A DNA stretch of 64,000 nucleotides from JAGNZR01 sp051648365. GTDB lineage: Bacteria; Fusobacteriota; Fusobacteriia; Fusobacteriales; Fusobacteriaceae. Of the stretch, positions 17,273 to 25,205 are shown one piece after another. The notes beneath the pieces are model-generated. The model had not been told where the DNA came from, did not search any database, and saw only the letters and a program-made list of their open reading frames with translations. The stretch covers positions 1 through 64,000 of the forward strand of contig JBOFEZ010000139.1 in NCBI GenBank assembly GCA_051648365.1, in the 5' to 3' direction. Numbering within the stretch: position 1 is the stretch's first letter; every line of letters starts with the position of its first letter. A program made the translations under genes and the position numbers.

Positions 17273-18049
17273 TTAGTTTTTTCCTTTATTTCTATAATAT
17301 AGTGTGTGTAAACCTTTTATACTCAATTCTGGAAGATAAATGTCAATCTCCTTTATCTCTGCAGAAAGAATTTTACCAAGTCCTCCTGTAGCGATTATAT
17401 ATGGATCTTCTACTTTTTCCTTTATTTTTTTTATTATATGCTTGATCTGACCAGCATATCCAAAGAAAATTCCAGCCTGGATCTGCTCACTGGTATTTCT
17501 TCCTAGAACAGATTCTGGAGTACTAAATTTTACCTTCGGAAGTTTTGCCGTATTTCCAAAAAGTGCATTTATGGACATCTCTATCCCTGGTAGAATACCA
17601 CCTCCTACATATATATTTTTTTTCATAACTTCATAGGTAGTTGCTGTTCCTAGATCAAAAATAATAAGATTTTTATCTGGATATTCAGTTACAGCCTGGA
17701 CGATGTCTATAATTCTATCTGGTCCAAAACCTGTCGGGTTCATCTCTTCCGCAAATTTGAAAGGAATATCCAGCTCCAAATCAACTATCATAGTTTCCAA
17801 ATTAAAATATTTTCTCCCTAAAAATTTAAATAGATTTATAAGTCCCGGAACCACTGAAGAAACTATTATTCCATTTATTTTTTTCAAATTTATGTTATTA
17901 AATTCAGCTATATTTCTCAAATATGAAAAATATTCGTCTTCAGTCATCTTTTCATTTGAAGCCACCCTAAAACTCAGAAGAACATCTCCTTTTTTATTCA
18001 TTACTCCTGTTACAACATGGGTATTTCCAACATCTATAGCTAATAGCAT
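17273..18049 (-). CDS. coaX: Type III pantothenate kinase
   Basis: This 258-residue ASKHA-fold kinase catalyses the first step of coenzyme A synthesis, phosphorylating pantothenate. Signatures are MLLAIDVGNTHVVTGV (phosphate-1 motif), GFGPDRIIDIVQAV, the IIFDLGTATTYEV phosphate-2 motif, and GGGILPGIEMSINALFGNTA. Type III enzymes are insensitive to CoA feedback. It is the first gene of the operon that continues into tmcAL; a later CoA enzyme, CoaD, is encoded at 55 kb. A GGAGGATTT site precedes the ATG and a promoter lies just upstream. Confidence 0.95.
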   Translation of the reverse strand: MLLAIDVGNTHVVTGVMNKKGDVLLSFRVASNEKMTEDEYFSYLRNIAEFNNINLKKINGIIVSSVVPGLINLFKFLGRKYFNLETMIVDLELDIPFKFAEEMNPTGFGPDRIIDIVQAVTEYPDKNLIIFDLGTATTYEVMKKNIYVGGGILPGIEMSINALFGNTAKLPKVKFSTPESVLGRNTSEQIQAGIFFGYAGQIKHIIKKIKEKVEDPYIIATGGLGKILSAEIKEIDIYLPELSIKGLHTLYYRNKGKN

Positions 18050-18085
18050 AAATCCTCCTAAACTTTCTTTATATGATAATATATA

Positions 18086-18114
18086 AGTTTACCCTAAATT
18101 GCTTTTTCTGACAA
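18086..18114 (-). promoter_or_regulatory. Promoter for the coaX operon
   Basis: On the minus strand -35 TTGTCA (18109-18114) and -10 TAAACT (18086-18091) have a 17-base spacer. It directly follows the terminator of the upstream gene. Confidence 0.5.
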
Positions 18115-18152
18115 GAAAAAAAGAGAGCTTTTCTTTCACTCTCCTTTTTTTT
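18114..18152 (-). terminator. Intrinsic terminator after the 228-residue gene
   Basis: AAAAAAGGAGAG and CTCTCTTTTTTT form a stem on the minus strand around an 11-base loop, followed by more T. It overlaps the end of the coding region. Confidence 0.8.
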
Positions 18153-18822
18153 CTGTTACCACACTGATTTTGTCTACAGTACTGATTTTAAATTCTTTAT
18201 CTCTAAAAGTTGCTGCATGTGGATTCACAATATAAATGCTATAGTCTAGTTTTGTTGTATTACTATTCAAAAATTTGAATTTTTCAATAATTTTTCCTTT
18301 TCGGTTACCTATATTAATTTCAATATTACTTAACTCATTTAAAAATTTTTCCAAACTACTTCTATCCATTTCCAAAAGGTCTTCTAAAGAATTTTGACTA
18401 AATATCAATTCTCCAGATTTATCAAATGAGTTGTGCAAATACCAATAAATTTTATAAAGAAAAGGAGCATATATATTTTTATCAAATTCCTGTACCCTTT
18501 TCAATATTTCTTGAGAGTACGGATTTAATTTCTCCTTTATCCCCTCTTTTTCCAGCTCATCCAAATCTCTATTCTTTGAATCTGTACGTTCCTTTTTTCT
18601 GATTTCTTTTTTAAATTCATAAACAAGGTCTGAAAGAATCTCTCTCAAATCTTCGTAGTACTCAAACTCTTCCCCGTCAGTTCTTCCGCCTTCTTCCATA
18701 CTAGAAAGAAATTCATCATAGCTTTCCATAAACTCATCATTAAAATAAGTTAAAAGTTTTTTCGCTTCATCCAATGTCAGTTTTATGGTGAAATTCATTT
18801 TTTTATCTTTTATATTATACAT
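18136..18822 (-). CDS. Hypothetical protein, mixed acidic/helical
   Basis: I do not recognise this 228-residue soluble protein. It begins MYNIKDKKMNFTIKLTLDEAKKLL and is rich in charged residues, especially the segment around residues 35-95 (many E/K/D, probably helical). The second half contains a pattern resembling a small winged-helix-like unit (SLEDLLEMDRSSLEKFLNELSNIEINI). There is no signal peptide or membrane segment. A GAGGAG ribosome-binding site at good spacing supports the listed ATG; an internal ATG at codon 9 is a weaker alternative. It has its own terminator and lies 56 bases downstream of another poorly known gene, with which it may be cotranscribed. Confidence 0.6.
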   Translation of the reverse strand: MYNIKDKKMNFTIKLTLDEAKKLLTYFNDEFMESYDEFLSSMEEGGRTDGEEFEYYEDLREILSDLVYEFKKEIRKKERTDSKNRDLDELEKEGIKEKLNPYSQEILKRVQEFDKNIYAPFLYKIYWYLHNSFDKSGELIFSQNSLEDLLEMDRSSLEKFLNELSNIEINIGNRKGKIIEKFKFLNSNTTKLDYSIYIVNPHAATFRDKEFKISTVDKISVVTEKKGE

Positions 18823-18878
18823 AAAATCAACTCCTCATCTTTTTATACTGTAGAGTGTCAATTTTTCATTTTTTAATC

Positions 18879-19574
18879 TTAAACCTCTTTTGTTTCTGAT
18901 TCTTCTTCTGTTTTTTCTTCTTTGGGAATAGGGTTTCCATACATCCATTCAACCTGTCTTCTCAGACCTGTAAGATCATATTCTTTCCCATCTATTGTAA
19001 CCTTATCGTTTTCGGGCATATCTATGAACCCCTCTTCCAATTCTATTGATTTATCAAGAGATATCTGTATTTTTATGCTTTTTTCTGGATTATCTAGAGG
19101 TCTGAATTCTGTCTTTACCATTTTTATAAGATCGTCTTTCGCAATAATATCTGCTATCAGTTGAGGGGAAAATCTTCTTTGTGGCGGATAGTCAGCTATA
19201 AATAATTTTTCTCCAGCAACAAACTTAACTTTTCCTTCATCATCCTTTTCAAAGATATCTATTGTATATAATCCTCTATCTTTTATTAAAATCTTTTCAA
19301 GATCTAATATCTTTTTCCCTGTTCCAAAAGGATCTACTAACGGAATAAAATCTCCCTTTGTAATAAGTTCATCACTAGGTGAATTCAATCTTACTTCAAA
19401 TTTAGTAGGTTTCTCTATCTCTTCTAAAGTTATAATAATTGATAGATTCATCATAGGAAATGGAAATATAGGTTGGATAAGATTGTCAAAAGCCCCCATT
19501 ATATCTATTGCCCCTGGTACATGTTGATTCATCTGAGCCTTGTGTGCTACTATTATATTTTTTAATTTCGCCAT
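18879..19574 (-). CDS. Uncharacterised protein, possible DUF6941 relative
   Basis: This 231-residue cytoplasmic protein lacks signal peptide and membrane segments. The N-terminal half (AHKAQMNQHVPGAIDIMGAFDNL, then beta-rich stretches such as LSIIITLEE and LYTIDIFEKDDEGK) resembles the general layout of DUF6941 proteins, which carry an N-terminal domain with a G-A-F/W-D motif. This is a weak similarity from memory. The C-terminus is acidic and low-complexity (KEEKTEEESETKEV). A consensus promoter lies about 55 bases upstream, suggesting reasonable expression. The following unknown gene (18136-18822) may be in the same transcript. Function unknown. Confidence 0.6.
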   Translation of the reverse strand: MAKLKNIIVAHKAQMNQHVPGAIDIMGAFDNLIQPIFPFPMMNLSIIITLEEIEKPTKFEVRLNSPSDELITKGDFIPLVDPFGTGKKILDLEKILIKDRGLYTIDIFEKDDEGKVKFVAGEKLFIADYPPQRRFSPQLIADIIAKDDLIKMVKTEFRPLDNPEKSIKIQISLDKSIELEEGFIDMPENDKVTIDGKEYDLTGLRRQVEWMYGNPIPKEEKTEEESETKEV

Positions 19575-19626
19575 TTTTCCTCCTGTTTTTTCATCTTTAT
19601 GTTTATTTTCGATTTCTCGTACTATA

Positions 19627-19655
19627 TTTATACAATTTTAACTAATTTTTGTCAA
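19627..19655 (-). promoter_or_regulatory. Promoter for the DUF6941-like gene
   Basis: On the minus strand -35 TTGACA (19650-19655) and -10 TATAAA (19627-19632) have a 17-base spacer. The -35 is embedded in an inverted repeat (ACTAAT ... ATTAGT, 11-base spacing) that could be an operator. Confidence 0.65.
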
Positions 19656-19683
19656 CAATTAGTAGTTTTTATTGATTTTATTT

Positions 19684-20568
19684 TTAACTTTCTCTTTCTC
19701 CTACATATTTCACAAGGTCGACAAATATTTGGGCAATATCTCCAGAAAAATTTTCTCGAATTATTTTTGTCGCCTCTTTGCATATAGATGCTAAAATTTT
19801 TTTTGCTTCAACCATCCCAAATATGGAAGGATATGTTGATTTTTCAAGGCAAACATCACTTCCTATGGGTTTTCCAAGTTTTTCGAAACTTCCCTCTACA
19901 TCTAAAATATCGTCCCTAATCTGAAATGCCAAGCCCAGAAGTTCTCCATATTTTTTTAAAAGTTCTGTTTCTTTTTCTCCCGCTTCTCCTATTATGCATC
20001 CCACTTCTATTGGCAGAGATATTAATTTCCCCGTTTTATTTTTATGGATATATTTAAGGGTTTCAAAGTCTATTATCTTTCCTTCACTTTCGATATCCAC
20101 CATCTGTCCTCCCAACATTCCGTTTATTCCAGAATATTGAGCTATTTTTCCTATTATTTTTATGGTTTTATCAGAAGATATTTTCTGATTTTTTTCTGCT
20201 AATATGGCAAAAGCATGAGTCAATAATCCATCACCGATTAAAATAGCTGCTGCTTCTCCAAATTTTTTATGTGTCGTTAACTTTCCACGTCTATAATCAT
20301 CGTTATCAATTGCAGGAAGGTCATCGTGTACTAAGCTGTATGAGTGTATCATCTCTATCGCAGCACCACTTCCATACCCCAACTCTCTATTTTTACCTAA
20401 GAGTTCCAAAGTCATAAAAAGCAGTATAGGTCTTATTCTTTTTCCACCATTTAAAACGGAGTATCTCATTCCTTCTGCAATTATATAAGGATATTCCAAC
20501 TCTGAAAGATACTCTTCAATCACATTATCAACATTTTCTCTAGATTCTTTCATGTATCTGCTCAACAT
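19684..20568 (-). CDS. ispA: Short-chain polyprenyl diphosphate synthase (IspA-type)
   Basis: The 294-residue enzyme condenses IPP with allylic diphosphates to farnesyl or geranylgeranyl diphosphate. The first aspartate-rich motif DDLPAIDND is at residues 82-90 followed by RRGK, and the second is in FQIRDDILDVEG near residue 220; GGKRIRP (41-47) binds IPP. The DDxxxxD spacing is the bacterial type. It starts one base after xseB ends, the common xseB-ispA order in bacteria. Exact chain length cannot be told from sequence. It belongs with ispG at 30 kb in the MEP isoprenoid pathway. Confidence 0.93.
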   Translation of the reverse strand: MLSRYMKESRENVDNVIEEYLSELEYPYIIAEGMRYSVLNGGKRIRPILLFMTLELLGKNRELGYGSGAAIEMIHSYSLVHDDLPAIDNDDYRRGKLTTHKKFGEAAAILIGDGLLTHAFAILAEKNQKISSDKTIKIIGKIAQYSGINGMLGGQMVDIESEGKIIDFETLKYIHKNKTGKLISLPIEVGCIIGEAGEKETELLKKYGELLGLAFQIRDDILDVEGSFEKLGKPIGSDVCLEKSTYPSIFGMVEAKKILASICKEATKIIRENFSGDIAQIFVDLVKYVGERES

Positions 20569-20569
20569 T

Positions 20570-20788
20570 CTATTCTACCTCCACAAATTCTATTTCCTCA
20601 TTTCTTTCACTTACTTTTATTATTTTCCCTTCTGCTGCTTTCAGTATTTCAGAAGATTTTTTTATAAGTTTCATAGCCTTTTCATACTCTTTTATACTTT
20701 CGTCCAAACCAAAGTCTCCACTTTCAAGATTTTCTATTATTTTATCTAAATTTTCAAGATTACTCTCGAAATTATTTTTTTTCTCCAT
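20570..20788 (-). CDS. xseB: Exodeoxyribonuclease VII small subunit
   Basis: The 72-residue protein has the XseB pattern: FESNLENLDKIIENLESGDFGLDESIKEYEKAMKL in two helices, which is the family core (residues 6-44). The small subunit binds XseA to form the exonuclease that degrades single-stranded DNA from both ends. XseA is not in the window. The frame abuts ispA (1-base gap). An AAGGAGAAAAAG ribosome-binding site precedes the ATG. Length is typical. Confidence 0.92.
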   Translation of the reverse strand: MEKKNNFESNLENLDKIIENLESGDFGLDESIKEYEKAMKLIKKSSEILKAAEGKIIKVSERNEEIEFVEVE

Positions 20789-20887
20789 CTTTTTCTCCTT
20801 CTTATCTTTATCACATCCTATTTTACTGCATTTTGCTCAAAAAATAAAGTTTTTAAAAAATAATCCAAGAAAGTATGTAGAATTCAC

Positions 20888-20916
20888 TTGACGAAACAGG
20901 TAAAATCTGATACAAT
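20888..20916 (+). promoter_or_regulatory. Promoter for rplM-rpsI
   Basis: -35 TTGACG (20888-20893) and -10 TACAAT (20911-20916) have a 17-base spacer. Transcription would start near 20923, giving a leader of about 75 bases. Confidence 0.75.
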
Positions 20917-20930
20917 ATTTAAGTAAAATT

Positions 20931-20990
20931 TAACCTTTCCCACAAAGGACCGTTGCGTTATATTGCAATAAAATATAACTATCTAGGAGG
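20931..20990 (+). promoter_or_regulatory. Structured leader of rplM, candidate L13 autoregulatory element
   Basis: Two hairpins are visible between promoter and ribosome-binding site. CCTTT (20934-20938) pairs with AAAGG (20944-20948) across a 5-base loop. GTTATATT (20957-20964) pairs with AATATAAC (20972-20979) across a 7-base loop. Ribosomal-protein L13 leaders are known in Firmicutes, and L13 represses its own operon in E. coli. Equating this leader with those is inference. Confidence 0.4.
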
Positions 20991-20996
20991 AAACGA

Positions 20997-21431
20997 ATGA
21001 AGAAATACACAGATATGCAAAGAAAAGAAGATGTAGTAAGAGATTGGTACCACTATGATGCAGAAGGTAAAGTTTTAGGAAGACTTGCTGTTGAAATAGC
21101 TAAAAAATTAATGGGTAAAGAAAAAGTATCTTATACTCCACACATTGACGGAGGAGACTTCGTAGTTATCACAAACATGGAGAAAATAGCTGTTACTGGT
21201 AAAAAGTTAACAGATAAAAAATACTATCATCACACTGGATTCCCAGGTGGAATCAAAGAGAGAACTCTTGGTGAAATCATGGATAAGAGACCTGAAGAAG
21301 TTCTTATGTTAGCTGTTAGAAGAATGCTTCCAAAGAACAAATTAGGAGCTCAACAATTAACTAGATTAAGAGTATTCGTAGGTGCTGAGCACACTCATAT
21401 CGCTCAAAAACCAGCAAAAACTGAAATTTAA
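20997..21431 (+). CDS. rplM: Ribosomal protein L13
   Basis: The 144-residue protein is a full-length L13 of the large subunit. Matching features are KYTDMQRKEDVVRDWYHYDAEGKVLGRLA, the MGKEKVSYTPHIDGGDFVVI core, YYHHTGFPGG and the C-terminal HIAQKP. It starts with ATG after CTAGGAGGAAACG. rpsI follows 16 bases later, giving the nearly universal rplM-rpsI operon. The leader carries two hairpins that may allow L13 feedback control. Confidence 0.98.
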   Translation: MKKYTDMQRKEDVVRDWYHYDAEGKVLGRLAVEIAKKLMGKEKVSYTPHIDGGDFVVITNMEKIAVTGKKLTDKKYYHHTGFPGGIKERTLGEIMDKRPEEVLMLAVRRMLPKNKLGAQQLTRLRVFVGAEHTHIAQKPAKTEI

Positions 21432-21447
21432 TTAGGAGGTATTTACA

Positions 21448-21846
21448 GTGGCAGAGATGATTCAATATTTAGGAACAGGAAGAAGAAAAACTTCTGTAGC
21501 AAGAGTAAGACTAATCCCAGGTGGAAACGGAATTGAAATAAACGGAAAATCAATGAAAGAGTACTTCGGAGGAAGAGATATCCTTGGTAAAATCGTTGAG
21601 CAACCGCTAGCACTAACTGAAACTATGGATAAGTTTGGTATTAAAGTTAATGTTGTTGGAGGAGGAAACTCTGGACAAGCTGGAGCAATAAGACACGGTC
21701 TATCAAGAGCTCTAGTTATATCTGACGAGACTTTAAAGCCTGCTTTAAGAGAAGCTGGATTCCTTACAAGAGACTCAAGAATGGTTGAGAGAAAGAAGTT
21801 CGGAAAGAGAAAAGCAAGAAGATCTCCTCAGTTCTCAAAAAGATAA
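21448..21846 (+). CDS. rpsI: Ribosomal protein S9
   Basis: The 132-residue protein is S9 of the small subunit. It shows YLGTGRRKTSVARVRLIPG, INGKSMKEYFGGRD, the GGGNSGQAGAIRHGLSRAL motif and the basic C-terminal tail KFGKRKARRSPQFSKR, which reaches the P-site tRNA in the ribosome. The start is GTG at 21448, 10 bases after an AGGAGG-type ribosome-binding site; GTG is the only start giving the family's N-terminus. It is cotranscribed with rplM and followed by a strong terminator. Confidence 0.98.
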   Translation: MAEMIQYLGTGRRKTSVARVRLIPGGNGIEINGKSMKEYFGGRDILGKIVEQPLALTETMDKFGIKVNVVGGGNSGQAGAIRHGLSRALVISDETLKPALREAGFLTRDSRMVERKKFGKRKARRSPQFSKR

Positions 21847-21860
21847 TCATTACAGAATAC

Positions 21861-21900
21861 AAAACCCTACAAACAATTTGTTTGTGGGGTTTTTTCTTTT
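21861..21900 (+). terminator. Intrinsic terminator after rpsI
   Basis: ACCCTACAAACAA pairs with TTGTTTGTGGGGT nearly perfectly, with a tight loop, and is followed by a T-rich run on the plus strand. Confidence 0.93.
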
Positions 21901-21993
21901 CATTTTTTAAAATTCCCCAATTTTAACTTCGATAATTTCACTCTTAAAAAATTCATTTGGTCTATTATTAAAACAAAATACTATTTTTCGGTG

Positions 21994-22022
21994 TTGACAA
22001 ATCATATTTTAAGAGGTATACA
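21994..22022 (+). promoter_or_regulatory. Promoter for the AGCS symporter gene
   Basis: -35 TTGACA (21994-21999) and -10 TATACA (22017-22022) have a 17-base spacer. A GGGAGG ribosome-binding site follows. Confidence 0.75.
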
Positions 22023-22055
22023 ATATTGAAGCTTTAAATTAAAAGGGAGGTTTTT

Positions 22056-23435
22056 ATGGAATTTGTTGTTAAATTAAATGAAATTCTTTGGGGGAATTTC
22101 ATGTTAGCACTGCTTTTAGGAACAGGATTGTTTTTCACTCTAAGATTAAAATTTGTTCAAATCAGAAAATTTCCAGAAGGAGTGAGAAGGGTTACAGGAG
22201 GTTTATCTTTAAATGGAAAATCTGCTGATGAAAACGGAATGTCTTCTTTTCAAGCTTTATCCACAGCTATCGCTGCTCAGGTAGGAACAGGAAATCTTGC
22301 AGGAGCTGCTACTGCTATTGCTGCAGGAGGTCCTGGAGCTATTTTTTGGATGTGGATCAGTGCATTTTTCGGTATGGCAACAGTCTATGCTGAAGCTGTT
22401 TTAGGACAAGTTTTTAAAAAGAAAATAGATGGTCAAATTACTGGAGGTCCAGCTTATTACATTAAACATGGATTAGGAGACACAAAAATAGCTAAAGGTT
22501 TAGCCAGTTTTTTTGCGGTATCATGTATTTTAGCTCTTGGATTTATGGGGAATGCTGTTCAGGCCAACTCTATTTCGACTGCTTTTGCTAATGCTTTCGG
22601 CTTCTCTCCTATGATTGTTGGAATAGTTATCGCTGTTCTAGCTGGATTTGTTTTTTTTGGAGGAATTAAAAGAATAGCTTCTGTTACTGAGAAGATTGTT
22701 CCTCTAATGGCTGGATTATATATTTTAGCGTGTGTTATTATTCTTGCTTTTAATTTTGAGAGTGTTATACCTGCATTCAAAGCTATTTTTGTAGAAGCTT
22801 TCACTCCTAGAGCTGCTGTAGGAGGATTTGCTGGTATCTCAGTTAAAACTGCTATGAGATACGGAGTTGCAAGAGGACTTTTTTCGAACGAAGCTGGAAT
22901 GGGATCTACTCCTCATGCTCATGCAATTGCTAAAGTTAAGCATCCCGCTCAACAAGGAGCCGTTGCTATACTTACAGTATTTATAGACACTTTTATTGTT
23001 CTTAACTGTACAGCACTAGTTATAATCTCTTCTGGTCTTTATACTGGAGGAATGACAGGAATTTCTCTTACTCAAGGTGCTTTCCAAGGTGCTTTAGGGA
23101 GTTTCGGGCATGGGTTTATAGCTATTTGTCTTCTTTTCTTCGCTTTTTCAACTATAATCGGTTGGTACTTTTTTGGAGAAGCCAATATTAGATTTCTTTT
23201 TGGAAATAAATTAATTACTCCCTATAGAATACTTGTTATGGGATTCATTATACTCGGTTCTTTTATGAAAGTTGGTTTAGTTTGGGAACTTTCAGATGTC
23301 TTTAATGCTCTTATGGTCTTTCCGAATCTGATAGCTCTTATCGCCCTTCAATCTATCGTAAAAAAGAATATGGATGAATATGAAGAAATTGAGAAAGATG
23401 AGATTTCTACTCTTCAGCAAGAAACAGTAAAATAA
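22056..23435 (+). CDS. Alanine/glycine:cation symporter (AGCS/AlsT family)
   Basis: The 459-residue membrane protein belongs to the AGCS family, which imports alanine or glycine with Na+ or H+. Diagnostic stretches are SSFQALSTAIAAQVGTGNLAGAATAIAAGGPGA-like sequence (residues 66-98), GGPAYYIKHGLG, and the family motif around ARGLFSNEAGMGSTPHAHA. About 10-11 membrane segments are predicted. The C-terminus is charged and cytoplasmic (EEIEKDEISTLQQE). It is monocistronic, with its own consensus promoter and terminator. Substrate choice between alanine, glycine and glutamine cannot be decided from sequence. Confidence 0.92.
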   Translation: MEFVVKLNEILWGNFMLALLLGTGLFFTLRLKFVQIRKFPEGVRRVTGGLSLNGKSADENGMSSFQALSTAIAAQVGTGNLAGAATAIAAGGPGAIFWMWISAFFGMATVYAEAVLGQVFKKKIDGQITGGPAYYIKHGLGDTKIAKGLASFFAVSCILALGFMGNAVQANSISTAFANAFGFSPMIVGIVIAVLAGFVFFGGIKRIASVTEKIVPLMAGLYILACVIILAFNFESVIPAFKAIFVEAFTPRAAVGGFAGISVKTAMRYGVARGLFSNEAGMGSTPHAHAIAKVKHPAQQGAVAILTVFIDTFIVLNCTALVIISSGLYTGGMTGISLTQGAFQGALGSFGHGFIAICLLFFAFSTIIGWYFFGEANIRFLFGNKLITPYRILVMGFIILGSFMKVGLVWELSDVFNALMVFPNLIALIALQSIVKKNMDEYEEIEKDEISTLQQETVK

Positions 23436-23450
23436 TTATAGCAAAATCAA

Positions 23451-23487
23451 AAAAAAACGGAAAAACTCAATTTTTCCGTTTTTTTTT
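23451..23487 (+). terminator. Bidirectional terminator between the symporter and EIIC genes
   Basis: A-rich left arm ending CGGAAAAA and right arm TTTTTCCG flank CTCAA, with A and T tracts on either side. It can terminate the plus-strand symporter gene and the convergent minus-strand gene. Confidence 0.88.
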
Positions 23488-24510
23488 CTATATTTTTATT
23501 TTCAAGTCTCCGGGTTTTATCCATCCTTTTTTTCTAAAAAATTCTCCAATGGCATAAGTTATTAAACCTGGTAAAAAAATATGTAGAAAAAAAATAACTA
23601 TATAAAGTTTCATCCCTGTCAATTCACTCCCTTCCATGGCAGTTATTGTTCCAATTTGTCCCACCAATCCACTGGTTCCCATTCCTGCTGATATGGGAAT
23701 ATTTTTTAATTTAAATATCACCGTGGATAAAGGACCCAGTAAAGCTGATGTTACTATCGGAGGGATCCAAATCCTATAATTTTTAACGATATTAGACATC
23801 TGAAGCATAGATGTACCAAGTCCTTGAGCAAAAAAACCTCCTAGACCATTCTCTTTGTAGCTCATAACTGCAAATCCTATCATCTGAGCTGAACATCCTA
23901 CTGTTGCTGCCCCTGCTGCAACTCCATCCAATCCTAACATGATTGAAACCGCTGCACTGCTTATAGGAAGAGTCAATATCACTCCCATAACTACAGAAAT
24001 AAATATTCCCATGTAAAAAGGTTGTAATTCCGTAAAATAGATTATTAGGTCTCCTAATTTTTTCATCCCATCCGCAATAATCGGTCCTACAATACCTCCT
24101 ACAAGAATACCTGTAATCACTGTTATTGCTGGAGTCAGTATTATATCTATCTTCGTTTCCTTAGAAACTACCTTTCCAAACTCCGCTCCTACTACAGATG
24201 CGATTAAAGCCCCAGCAGGTCCTCCCGCTACATTTCCTGCTGCACCTGTTATAACAGAAGCAAAAAGGACTAATGGAGGAGCTTTAAGCCCGTATGCTAC
24301 TGCTACTCCTATGGAAGCTCCTGTCATGTTTCTTGCCAGAGGCCACACAGTTTCAGTTAAAAATTTTATCTCTAATTTTTGACCTAAAGTATTTAAAATT
24401 GTCCCTATCAAAAGTGAAGAAAATAGTCCCAATGCCATATAACTCAAAGTATCAATAAAATAACGTTTTATAGAAAATTCAATATCTTTTCTTTTAAAAA
24501 AATTTCTCAT
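23488..24510 (-). CDS. PfoR-like membrane protein (PTS_EIIC_2 family)
   Basis: The protein is about 340 residues with roughly nine membrane segments. It resembles PTS_EIIC_2/PfoR: FSIKRYFIDTLSYMALGLFSSLLIGTI, the glycine-rich GPAGALIASVVGAEFGK and SAAVSIMLGLDGVAAGAATVGCSAQMIGF. The first member was named as a perfringolysin regulator in Clostridium perfringens; the real function is unclear. No EIIA/EIIB partners or phosphorylation site are adjacent. Two starts compete. The TTG at 24531 follows AGGAGG, but that AGGAGG sits directly after the -10 box and would be at the very 5' end of the transcript. The ATG at 24510, preceded by GGGGGAAA, is therefore preferred. Confidence 0.75.
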   Translation of the reverse strand: MRNFFKRKDIEFSIKRYFIDTLSYMALGLFSSLLIGTILNTLGQKLEIKFLTETVWPLARNMTGASIGVAVAYGLKAPPLVLFASVITGAAGNVAGGPAGALIASVVGAEFGKVVSKETKIDIILTPAITVITGILVGGIVGPIIADGMKKLGDLIIYFTELQPFYMGIFISVVMGVILTLPISSAAVSIMLGLDGVAAGAATVGCSAQMIGFAVMSYKENGLGGFFAQGLGTSMLQMSNIVKNYRIWIPPIVTSALLGPLSTVIFKLKNIPISAGMGTSGLVGQIGTITAMEGSELTGMKLYIVIFFLHIFLPGLITYAIGEFFRKKGWIKPGDLKIKI

Positions 24511-24543
24511 CCGATATTTCCCCCAATTCAAAATAGTCCTCCT

Positions 24544-24572
24544 ATTATACACTTTTTAAGTTCTACGTGCAA
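24544..24572 (-). promoter_or_regulatory. Promoter for the PfoR-like gene
   Basis: On the minus strand -35 TTGCAC (24567-24572) and -10 TATAAT (24544-24549) have a 17-base spacer. Its position argues against using the AGGAGG at the +1 region as a ribosome-binding site. Confidence 0.7.
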
Positions 24573-24585
24573 CGATTCACATAAA

Positions 24586-24623
24586 ATTAAAAAAGCAATC
24601 TAATTTAAAATCAGATTGCTTTT
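24586..24623 (-). terminator. Intrinsic terminator after rsmD
   Basis: AAAAGCAATCT and AGATTGCTTTT form a perfect 11-bp stem with an 11-base loop and a T run on the minus strand. Confidence 0.88.
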
Positions 24624-24638
24624 AATATCTTCAATTTA

Positions 24639-25187
24639 TTATCTTGTAAAAAAAGTCATAGCTTTTTTACCATATTTTCTATAGTCAGCTTTCTTAAATT
24701 CTCCAATTTCATCGGCCAATTCTTCAAAAATATGATGTTCACATATTATTAGTCCACCTTGAGCCAAAATTCCCGCTTTTTCTATAGCCTTCATAACTTT
24801 AGTGCAAAGCTCCTGCTTGTAAGGAGGATCCATAAATATTATATCAAATTTTTCATCTTTTCTTCCAAGTATCTCAACAGCTCTTATCACATCATTTTTA
24901 TATGCTCTACATCTGTCTTCGTAGCCAAGAGAGTTTATATTCTCTATAACTATTTTAAGAGCTTCAGGATCCTGCTCTATCATTACAGCTCGCTTTGCTC
25001 CTCTGCTCAGTGCTTCTAAAGCTATATTTCCAGTTCCAGTAAAAAGATCTAGAAATACAGAATCTGGAACATATGTTGAAATTATTGAAAATAATGATTC
25101 CTTTACACTTCCCAGTGTAGGCCTTGTATTCATTCCTTTTCTACTTTTTATCTTTTTATTCTTAGCTTCTCCAGCTATTATTCTCAT
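24639..25187 (-). CDS. rsmD: 16S rRNA (guanine(966)-N2)-methyltransferase RsmD
   Basis: The protein of about 182 residues methylates G966 of 16S rRNA. It begins MRIIAGEAKNKKIKSRKG and shows TRPTLGSVKESLFSII, the SAM-binding FLDLFTGTGNIALEALSRGA, and the catalytic MDPPY. An in-frame ATG four codons upstream (25199) is possible, but its ribosome-binding site would be poor, while GGAGGGAAAT precedes the internal ATG at 25187. The gene starts shortly after queA ends and closes the prfA-prmC-queA-rsmD operon with a strong terminator. Confidence 0.93.
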   Translation of the reverse strand: MRIIAGEAKNKKIKSRKGMNTRPTLGSVKESLFSIISTYVPDSVFLDLFTGTGNIALEALSRGAKRAVMIEQDPEALKIVIENINSLGYEDRCRAYKNDVIRAVEILGRKDEKFDIIFMDPPYKQELCTKVMKAIEKAGILAQGGLIICEHHIFEELADEIGEFKKADYRKYGKKAMTFFTR

Positions 25188-25205
25188 ATTTCCCTCCATC
25201 TTTCC

